DNA from: Antedon mediterranea
Lineage: Eukaryota > Echinodermata > Crinoidea > Comatulida > Antedonidae
Direction of reading: 5' to 3'
NCBI RefSeq assembly: GCF_964355755.1
Contig: NC_092674.1
Location: 11,291,001 to 11,355,000 of the forward strand
Length of the DNA stretch: 64,000 bases
Shown piece after piece: positions 56,457 through 64,000 of this stretch (positions within the stretch are counted from its first letter, which is position 1; each line of letters starts with the position of its first letter). Position numbers and translations under genes: made by a program. The notes beneath the pieces are model-generated. The model worked only from the letters and a program-made list of their open reading frames with translations. It ran no database searches and was not told the origin of the DNA.

Positions 56457-57091
56457 TTAAAGCCCCATTCCCTACGTTTTTTAGATCTAATTTAAGATCA
56501 CAAACTATATTTAATGTAAAAATAATACTATATGGTCCTATTGCGATAACTTTTTTCGTCTTTAAACGGTTAAAAATGTGAAAAATAAGCCGATTCTAAT
56601 AATTATAGCGGCCCGCTATAAATCCCAAAATGCATTGCGCGCGGATTGATATTTTTGTTTTTCACCTGTAATTCGCTCACTTTTCGATCGATCGTGAGGC
56701 CAAAACAAATGGAAGACTCCTAACTTTTCAGCGAAAATACCGGGTTTTCCCCAATTTGTATCAACGGAGTCTGGCAAAAATAGAAAGACAATTAATACAG
56801 CAACTATACAACGTCAGGCTAGGTATATAGGTCGCATACGATGTTCGTACGTTTACCGATGTTTACCAGCTAGGCCTACAAAACTAAGCCTAGCTAGGCT
56901 AGGCCTAAGACCGTCCACGAGAGGTCGATCGCCGCGAGCTACTTAGGTAGTGCATTGTTTCTCACTTTTTATCATAATTTACCATAAAACGTACATTTAA
57001 GACAAGGAATGACATGGTTTAATGTTTTTAAAGTGATATATATGTATTATTTTCCAAAAAACGTCCAAAATTGCAGGGAAGGGGTCTTTAA
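56457..57091. mobile_element. TTAA MITE family 2, uninterrupted copy (635 bp)
   Basis: TTAA at 56,457-56,460 is followed by AGCCCCATTCCCTACG. The right end is GCAGGGAAGGGGTCT followed by TTAA at 57,088-57,091. It is the inverse-oriented sister of 20,633-23,767 and carries the empty LINE insertion site near 56,980. It has about 90 bp not seen in the sister (about 56,830-56,940, with TAGGCCTA and CGATCGCCGCGAGCT). No ORF. Confidence 0.92.
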
Positions 57092-57094
57092 ACG

Positions 57095-57165
57095 CAGTAC
57101 TGCTTTCCAAAATGGTCCAGTTATAAGTTTAAAAGTAAATAAAAATTATAACATAAATACACAGT
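57095..57165 (-). repeat. Dispersed repeat, GTAACTGGACCATT family, copy 3
   Basis: GCAGTACTGCTTTCCAAAAT and GGTCCAGTTATAAGTTTAAA match 12,385-12,445. It directly abuts the MITE end, so the MITE may have landed at or in this repeat. Confidence 0.8.
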
Positions 57166-57169
57166 AGGC

Positions 57170-57585
57170 CTAATTTAAAACATATATACAGAACAGTTAA
57201 AAACAAATAAAATATAAAAAAAAAAAAAATGTAGGATCACTTGGATGACATAAGAGTTGCTATATTTTTGAGTTTATAAATATGTTTCCCAGTTACTTTT
57301 GTTCTAGTTTCAGTTGGTAACACATTGTGTTGTTTGAACTATTTTAAGACACAGTTGAAAACTTTTCTGACAAGCATTAAGATCTAACATTTTCCTGTCG
57401 TAACTTGAAAGCCTACCTAAGTTATATGCAATTGCAAAAATTAACTATTTTGTAATACATCCATCGAAGAAAAAGATAGAGGAAGAATTGGCAACAAATT
57501 GGCACCTTTCTTAACAGATCATGTTTAGAATTTTCAACCATCACTATCTGTCACGTTAGACAATGGTTTTTGGTTAAACATTTAT
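57170..57585. other. No gene recognised
   Basis: A poly-A run lies at about 57,218-57,230. Nothing else was supported. Confidence 0.5.
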
Positions 57586-57599
57586 ATTTTTCTATTTAT

Positions 57600-57710
57600 A
57601 ACTGTAAAAGTGAATAACTTTATTATAACTTCAAAATGGCCTATTCAAAGTCTGATTTTATTAATCTTTATTCTTCATGTTTTTGGAAAGAAAACTTAAT
57701 ACATCTTTAA
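57600..57710 (+). mobile_element. TTAA MITE family 1, right-end fragment
   Basis: GTGAATAACTTTATTATAAC, CAAAATGGCCTATTCAAAG, TCTGATTTTATT and TTAATACATCTTTAA match the right arm of the 10.75-kb copy. TTAA is at 57,707-57,710. The left boundary is uncertain. Confidence 0.75.
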
Positions 57711-57714
57711 TACA

Positions 57715-58730
57715 GTACAAGGAATTCCTTTTTCTGATATTTGATTTGAAAGAAGGCTTAGTTTCTAAAAACATCTTGTGTCAGGCAAAAGTTTGAAGAA
57801 AATGAAATATAAATAAGTAAAAAGAAAAATTACAATATATAGCATAATTAGTGGTGACCTTGAACATGAAGTTGTAATGTAATTCTTATTATTATTAATG
57901 TCAATGACATTTACTAAAAGTGAATGATGTATTGAACCTAGTCATTAGATACGCTTAATTAGTATCAAGCTTTTGAACAAAACTACACGTAGAACAAGCT
58001 TCATAAGATTTCACATCGCATGATTTAGTATAGTAGTGAGGTTAAAGGGGTAAATTTTTTATTCTATTACACTACAGTGATCAGTACACTGATGAAATGG
58101 AACATTATATCATATTATATTGCCTGCTTATAGGTGAAATATAAGATTTGACATCCATCAGTGATTTTTAATGAATATATATTTTCCTGAAGCTAAAAGC
58201 TGAAAGAAATAAAAGTTCTGAGAACAAAGTTTCGGTAAAAATAAGAGTAATCATCAAATTAAAAAACAAACTAATTTAACTGGCTAAAAGTTTTACCAAA
58301 TGAAACAAGAATGATGAAAGAGCTAAATTGCTAAAAACATGTAAAAAGCCTGCAATGTAATCGAAGTATATTTAACAGTAATCTCAACTCCCTTTATTTT
58401 TGCCAAACATCATACCCAGGCCACCTACAACTAGTCTGTATGGAATACAATTTGATATGAACTATAGGAATTGCTATAAAACTCAATTTGAAAAAAATTT
58501 GACTCTCAGAAACAAGCTAAAAACATAAATTTACACATGGTATGTACACTACCGCTACTTTATAAAAATGAGAGTTTATCCGTCATATAAACCAATAATA
58601 ATATATTAATAAAGAACCATAAAGCATTGTTAGTAATCTCATAGGTTTACCACAGGTTGATAAAGGAAATAAAAGACGTTCACATCTATATAGTTAGTGG
58701 CTAATTAAGACCATAGCCTTATTTATTATT
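57715..58730. other. AT-rich DNA, no gene recognised
   Basis: Nothing supportable was found. Confidence 0.5.
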
Positions 58731-58734
58731 TTAT

Positions 58735-58885
58735 TTATTCAACTTCTCACTAACACTGTTAGTGAAGGATCGGGACCAACAGGTGGTAAACACCTCTAAA
58801 ACGGTCCAGTCCCAATTTCACAGTTTCTGTGTGTGACAAAGGTTCAACGCTTACTCGCTCCATGGTTCTGGTGGTAGGACGATTC
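58735..58885 (-). mobile_element. LINE 3' end, minus strand
   Basis: On the minus strand, GGAGCGAGTAAGCGTTGAAC, ACTGTGAAATTGGGACTGG and GGTCCCGATCCTTCACTAAC lead to GTTAGTGAGAAGTTGAATAA and an AATAAATAAGG tail. TCACTAACAGTGTTAGTGA is a strong terminal hairpin. No ORF is attached. Confidence 0.6.
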
Positions 58886-58889
58886 TTCT

Positions 58890-59540
58890 CTAAGGATTCT
58901 AAGGACTTTAAACCGTAGGTCTAGTGTACACAAAATGCATGAACATGATGTGAAACTTGTAGCATGTAGTGAAAAGCGCAACATATAGCCTACAGTGATT
59001 TCACTACAATGATTGGTGGAATATTATTGTATTATTGTACTGTAGTTGTACACAAAACGGTACTATATAACTGTAGATTTTTACTCATTACTAAAAAATT
59101 ATGTTTGTCGGCCTACTAACAAAATACTTCATTAGCACTGTACATGTGATGAATACGTTAAATGCTTAAAAACTTTATGTTTAATTCAGATACACTCTGT
59201 ATGTCATGGGTTAATAGGAAAGGCCTTTACAACGAACTTATGGATTTAATGGCCATCATATAACCATTAAAAGCTAGTCTCTCCAGCTGCATCACACTAT
59301 ATAACCATTCATTTTGCAAACAGATTATAAATTGCCTCATCTCCAAACATCTCTAGGTTTATTATCAACAATTTCTTTTAAATGTTACATAAATAATCAA
59401 TTAAATTATCAAATAAATTTTATGAGAATATATAAAAATGCTGTTCATAGATCATTGATCATCAAGATAATTATTGATCATTTATAAAATGATTCATTTT
59501 CAATGTTTTTTATTCATTATTTATATGAATGTATGAATGA
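58890..59540. other. AT-rich DNA, no gene recognised
   Basis: Nothing supportable was found. Confidence 0.5.
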
Positions 59541-59544
59541 ATTG

Positions 59545-59690
59545 GAGGAATATTTCATGTTCTATTTGAACAGGGTGGAGTCATGAGGATGAAATTTAAT
59601 TATCCCAATGCAATGAACACAGTACAAAACATTCATTATTTGTTTTGTTTACTTCTGTTTTAAAGTAAACTTTTATTTTATTCAAGTAAT
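59545..59690 (-). repeat. Dispersed repeat (about 160 bp), copy C
   Basis: GAATATTTCATGTTC, GCAATGAACACAGTACAAAA, CATTCATTATTTGTTTTG and AAGTAAACTTTTATTTTATT match the 32.7-kb copy in the same orientation, with more divergence. Confidence 0.65.
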
Positions 59691-59804
59691 ACAGTAGTTG
59701 ATTCCATCTTTATTAATGTCGTACAAGGCTAGGCCATTCAAAAAGGCCGTGCTAAGATTTTGGTTTTTTTAAACTATTTATTTTGTCTTTTTCTGTGGAA
59801 TAAT

Positions 59805-59890
59805 TGTTATTAAATTTGAAAAATGGCCTATTCAAGGTCTGATTTTAATAATTTTCTTTTTTCAAGTTTTTGGGGGACAACAAATCATTA
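59805..59890 (+). mobile_element. TTAA MITE family 1, degraded right end
   Basis: AAAAATGGCCTATTCAAGGTCTG-like text (split here as AATGGCCTATTCAAGG, TCTGATTTTAATAA) and TTTTTGGGGGACAACAAATC are recognisable. The terminal TTAA is displaced to about 59,889, so the end is mutated. Confidence 0.6.
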
Positions 59891-59894
59891 ATTA

Positions 59895-60560
59895 GGTTAA
59901 TCTCAGCACAATTTTAATATATTTTATTCTGGATTAGAATGGCGATGGGTAATTCTATTCGGTAGATTCCAATTTGTTTTCTCGGCCACTTGTATCAGGT
60001 TTTTAGAACATAAACCTCTTGGTCTAATTCTTATCTTAAGAGACATTAGAAAAGTGCAGATTACACTGGGAATAAATTACAAACTTATTCTTTGGCCTGA
60101 TTGATTGCGATAAGTTTATCCTCAAATCCATGTCTTTATCAATGTTGAAGATATTGAATTTAGTCTAGTAAACATACTGATAGTATGATTTAACTAAACC
60201 TTACTAGTACAGTCAGTAATATTATCTCATGCAGTAGATTACCCTTAAATCGTGAGGCGTCGTCGTCGTGGCTTCCTTTTGTACTGTTTATTATAGTAGG
60301 CACACTTTTCACAAAAGGATAAGAAAACACAATAAACGAACCTGGATTGAAATTGAAAAAAAAAAAAACTTCTTAGATTATGTAATTGTTCGCTATGAAA
60401 TATTAGATTTCTCAATCTGGATCTCAATGGTGATACAAAATTACATAAACAAAAAGCTAAATCAAAATGATAAAATAAAACAGCCACAACAAGTTGAAGA
60501 GCTTTCGGGCAACACCATTCCTTCTTCATTATACAAATTAATATTTTCATGAAGACTGGC
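59895..60560. other. No gene recognised
   Basis: A 130-codon minus ORF (60,245-60,637) and a 94-codon plus ORF (60,268-60,552) overlap. The minus one begins inside a MITE fragment and ends RRRR-rich from a GTC repeat (60,258-60,270). I see no domain and treat both as by-products. Confidence 0.4.
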
Positions 60561-60566
60561 CTTGAT

Positions 60567-60640
60567 TTAATGATGTATTGTACCCCAAGACATAAAAAAC
60601 AAGAGCAATCAGATTTTCCTGTGCTGATGACTTCCAAAAT
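60567..60640 (-). mobile_element. TTAA MITE family 1, inverted end fragment
   Basis: TTAA at 60,567 is followed by TGATGTATTGTACCCCAAGA and AATCAGATTTTCC, the inverse of the family-1 right end. Confidence 0.6.
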
Positions 60641-60800
60641 TACAAATGATTAAGCCTCGTTTTCAAATTTATATTGTTTAAAATACCGAATCAAGGTGTA
60701 GTATAGTAGTAAACCAAAGAATGTAATATTTATCATTAAAATTGTGTAATTTGCAACAACAAAAAACAATTTAATCATCATTGCACAAACTAAAAGCGAT

Positions 60801-62069
60801 CCATAATTGGAATTCTGGTTTAGTATTGATTGGAGTCTTGTTGCAGGTATTATACCTTCCATAGGGTGGTGGTAAATGCGGAAAAGATCCATCTTGTAGC
60901 TTTGACGTATGACCTAAAATTAGTAAAACACTAAAAATGGTCCATAATTTGAATCCTGGTTCTGTATTGATTGGAGTCTTGTTGTAGATATTATACCTTT
61001 CATAGGGTGGTGGTAAATGTGGAAAAGATCCATCTTGTAGCTTTGATGTATGACCTAAATTTGTAAAACACTAAAAAGTGGTCCATAATTGGAATCCTGG
61101 TTCTGTATTGATTGGAGTCTTGTTGTAGATATTATACCTTTCATAGGGTGGTGGTAAATGTGGAAAAGATTCATCTTGTAGCTTTGACGTATGACCTAAA
61201 TTTGTAAAACACTAAAAAGTGGTCCATAATTGGAATCCTGGTTCTGTATTGATTGGAGTCTTGTTGTAGATATTATATCTTTCATAGGGTGGTGGTAAAT
61301 GTGGAAAAGATCCATCTTGTAGCTTTGATGTATGACCTAAATTTGTAAAACACTAAAAAGTGGTCCATAATTGGAATCCTGGTTCTGTATTGATTGGAGT
61401 CTTGTTGTAGATATTATACCTTTCATAGGGTGGTGGTAAATGTGGAAAAGATCCATCTTGTAGCTTTGACGTATGACCTAAATTTGTAAAACACTAAAAA
61501 GTGGTCCATAATTGGAATGCTGGTTCTATATTGATTGGAGTCTTGTTGTAGATATTATACCTTTCATAGGGTGGTGGTAAATGTGGAAAAGATCCATCTT
61601 GTAGCTTTGACGTATGACCTAAATTTGTAAAACACTAAAAAGTGCTCCAGAATTGGAATCCTGGTTCTGTATTGATTGGAGTCTTGTTGTAGATATTATA
61701 TCTTTCATAGGGTGGTGGTAAATGTGGAAAAGATCCATCTTGTAGCTTTGATGTATGACCTAAATTTGTAAAACACTAAAAAGTGGTCCATAATTGGAAT
61801 CCTGGTTCTGTATTGATTGGAGTCTTGTTGTAGATATTATACCTTTCATAGGGTGGTGGTAAATGTGGAAAAGATCCATCTTGTAGCTTTGACGTATGAC
61901 CTAAATTTGTAAAACACTAAAAAGTGGTCCATAATTGGAATGCTGGTTCTATATTGATTGGAGTCTTGTTGTAGATATTATACCTTTCATAGGGTGGTGG
62001 TAAATGTGGAAAAGATCCATCTTGTAGCTTTGACGTATGACCTAAATTTGTAAAACACTAAAAAGTGCT
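60801..62069 (-). repeat. 141-bp tandem array, nine units, trimer higher-order period
   Basis: Unit starts (CCATAATTGG or CCAGAATTGG) fall at 60,801, 60,942, 61,083, 61,224, 61,365, 61,506, 61,647, 61,788 and 61,929, always 141 bp apart with no indel. A partial tenth begins at 62,070. Variants recur every 423 bp: TATTATATC at 61,224 and 61,647 units, GAATGCTGGTTCTATATTG at 61,506 and 61,929, GCTCCAG at 61,647 and 62,070. The first unit is the most diverged. On the minus strand one frame is open in every regular unit, reading TSKLQDGSFPHLPPPYERYN then IYNKTPINTEPGFQLWTTF and TAG. It starts two bases after an AG that follows TTTTACAAATTT. It is either a satellite or a tandemly copied exon. Confidence 0.97.
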
Positions 62070-62265
62070 CCAGAATTGGAATCCTTTGTCTGTATTGCCT
62101 CCAGAAGTTAATGGAGTCTTCTGTGACCATATCTATACTGTGGTTTAGATTTGGTAAAGATCTTTCTTTTAGTTTGATGTTATACTCAGCTGCTAAAACA
62201 CACACAGACACTTGCAAACAAATATCACACAAACAATATAACCTCCTTGGTGGAGATAATAAAGA
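62070..62265 (+). repeat. Diverged relative of the 141-bp unit; dispersed-repeat 3' part
   Basis: CCAGAATTGGAATCC, TCTGTATTG, TGGAGTCTTCTGTG, TTTGGTAAAGATC and TAGTTTGATGT align with the 141-bp unit in order, with a 14-bp insertion. It then continues to ACACACAGACACTTGCAAAC and AACCTCCTTGGTGGAGATAA, a terminus (CCTCC...GGAG stem) I associate with widespread invertebrate interspersed repeats. The array probably arose from such a repeat. A 81-codon minus ORF spans it without a known domain. Confidence 0.6.
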
Positions 62266-62269
62266 TGAT

Positions 62270-63040
62270 CATGATAATATAGTAGTTTTTATAAAAAGGA
62301 AAAATAAACTGTAAAATTTAACCAAAAACCTGAGAGACAATTGGCTTCTAGTTAATTAAATAACTTTTTAGTCAAAGTAAATAACTATAGTATAATATAA
62401 TGTGACATTTAAAAAAAATTCTTTAAAGAACAAAATTATCTTTAAAATTCTTTTTAAAGGGAACAAAGTGGAACTTAATTATTCTAGATTAGTGAGACAC
62501 CACAACACTACCATGATTCAAATAATCTTTAATTAAGATATAGATAGTTGTAGCAGTACGTAATTCTAGTTTAATCGATGTTTTTTAAATCTACATCAGT
62601 CCTTATCAAAATGATGAAAGAAAACCGCTACATATTATTTAAGCTAACTAAAAATTGATGACAATACAGATTTTCAGAAAGGATTTGATTCAAAGCCAAT
62701 TTGTACTATACTAATCATGGGTTCTGAAAAAACTGTATTGTTTTCAGAATTTTACTAATTTTATTTTAATTTATAAACTAAACCAATGTTTATTAAACTT
62801 GAATCTGACGAGCAGAGTTCTCACGTATCCGCACAGTATAGGATATCACGACATACCCAGTAGTCCTTTGAGTGAACAGCGCCACCTACCGTTTCAAAAT
62901 TTGTTATCCATTTTTTTGTCAAAATGAATAACTATTGAGTACAAGTTATTATATGAGAAAATTATAAACATAATGGTTTTTAGTTTAAATTTAATGAGAA
63001 GTTATTTATTTAGATATAACACTTGGGTTCATATACTTGG
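62270..63040. other. No gene recognised
   Basis: AACCAAAAACCTGAGAGAC at about 62,320 weakly resembles the interior of family-1 MITEs. Nothing else was supported. Confidence 0.45.
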
Positions 63041-63540
63041 TTATGGTAGGGGAATATAAATTACAATGTTTACATTTAGTGACTAGGGGTTTTTGGGGTA
63101 AAAAACGTTAATAAGTAAATATACTGTAGTTTTTACTAGATTATTTGTAGGGTGGTTCAGGAAAGAGGTTTAAAAAGTTAAGTTTAGAAATACATAGGAA
63201 ATAAATTTTAAAATGGCCTAATTATAATGTTTAAATCAGATTATGTAGGGTTAGGTTTAGTTAAAAAAGTTTGAGGTAGTTAGTATACTAATATTTTTGT
63301 ATAGGAATGGTTAAAACATTTATTTCTTAAATATGACATGTAAGGAATGATTAAAATTGTTTGTTTTTTTTATAATTTGTGGGAAATATTTTATATTAAA
63401 GAAAGACTTAAACACAAGTTAATGTTTATATAATTAGGGATTTGATTTTAGGAATGATTAATTAGTGTTGAAAAGGAATGCGTAGGACAGAATCTTAGTT
63501 AAAATTTAAAATGTGATTGTAGTGATCAATAAAAATAGTA
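63041..63540. other. C-depleted, G-skewed stretch with GGAATGATTAA words
   Basis: By hand count over 63,061-63,540 I find roughly 20-25 C against about 95 G on the plus strand. AGGAATGGTTAA, AGGAATGATTAA, AGGAATGATTAA and AGGAATGCG occur at about 63,303, 63,343, 63,451 and 63,474, alongside TAGGGTTAGG and GGGGTTTTTGGGG. No ORF or known repeat. Confidence 0.7.
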
Positions 63541-64000
63541 AATTAATGTCATTTAATATTGAGTGTTTATTCAATACTTTGTCTATAGTACAAAACATTT
63601 TTAATAGAAAAAATATAACTCAAAATGAATAAAGCTATAGAGTGTACTATTATGAAACTGTATAATATAATCTATTTTTAAATGTAAAAATGTCTACAAA
63701 AAATATTTAAAAAACAGAAAATTGTAGTAAACAGATAAACGATATTCAGTATAATTTTTAAAGATATTAAACCTTTAACTTAATACGTGTGATATGCTGT
63801 AAGGTAGTTATGTAATCTTTTACTTGTGCAACATATTTGTTTTGTATTTGTTGTAAGTTTTTGTGGTTAAATTGTTGGTTCTGTTTTATCAGTTGTTTTA
63901 TCAAACATTGTTTTAATAAAAAAGGTTTGCTTATTATAATTATTACTGGTGACCTTTTTCTTTGGATTGTGTTTAAATTGTATCATACTGTATGTTTATT
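63541..64000. other. AT-rich DNA, no gene recognised
   Basis: Nothing supportable was found up to the window end. Confidence 0.5.

Noticed and set aside
60245-60637. 130-codon minus ORF
   Set aside because: It starts inside a MITE fragment, its end is driven by a CGTCGTCGT run, and it has no domain or splice context. It is overlapped by an equally open plus ORF.
60650-60892. 80-codon minus ORF starting in the first 141-bp unit
   Set aside because: Its ATG frame is not the conserved open frame of the array, and in other units that frame is interrupted by TAG variants. The downstream part is AT-rich with no motif.
60801-62069. CRISPR-like regular repeat
   Set aside because: The whole 141-bp unit is repeated with no variable spacers.
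1-64000. Biosynthetic cluster, defence island or other multi-gene system
   Set aside because: No run of adjacent host genes exists in the window. Nearly all recognisable coding sequence is broken retrotransposon.

Overview
The window looks like a piece of a large, intron-rich, AT-rich animal genome. It has no bacterial-style gene packing, no operons and no long intact host ORF. It has many non-LTR retrotransposon 3' ends, many short inverted-repeat DNA transposons, minisatellites and frequent AGGCCTA/TAGGCCT words. In my experience that word habit and repeat mix suit a marine invertebrate deuterostome, with an echinoderm as my best guess. This is inference, because no diagnostic host gene can be read.

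Layout. Positions 1-20.6 kb are mostly unannotatable AT-rich DNA with dispersed repeats: a CAACTG/CAGTTG minisatellite at 4.65-5.7 kb, a GC-rich foldback at 8.4-9.0 kb, a TTAA-flanked MITE at 10.75 kb and retrotransposon tails. Positions 20,633-23,767 hold the clearest structure in the window. A 5'-truncated, frameshifted LINE (endonuclease plus reverse transcriptase, minus strand) sits with a 7-bp target duplication inside a TTAA-flanked MITE. A sister copy of that MITE at 56.5-57.1 kb preserves the uninterrupted site. Positions 26.9-30.2 kb carry a strand-switching minisatellite, LINE remnants and an 819-bp TTA-flanked element with an internal 21-bp tandem repeat. From 32 to 47 kb there is a local tandem duplication, a second LINE remnant, an 865-bp TA-flanked element with near-perfect terminal repeats, and a full TTAA MITE.

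Host genes. Only a few short segments look like exons of split genes. The best is 38,868-39,008 (plus, 47 codons, both splice sites, GC-rich codons). Weaker candidates are 45,268-45,313, 45,768-45,808, 49,396-49,552 and 17,519-17,685 (plus), and 52,422-52,551 (minus). The last has a decayed inverted copy 1.9 kb away. A CCAAT-box promoter with a 5'-exon donor is possible at 34.4-34.6 kb (minus). None of the predicted peptides is one I recognise.

Right end. Positions 60,801-62,069 are an exact 141-bp tandem array (nine units, no indels) with a 423-bp trimer higher-order period. One minus-strand frame is open for about 38 codons in each regular unit. The array is bordered by a diverged relative of the same sequence. 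Near the very end, a 480-bp stretch is strongly depleted of C on the plus strand. I see no convincing new multi-gene system. The 141-bp array, the strand-switching minisatellite and the nested insertion are the items most worth a second look.
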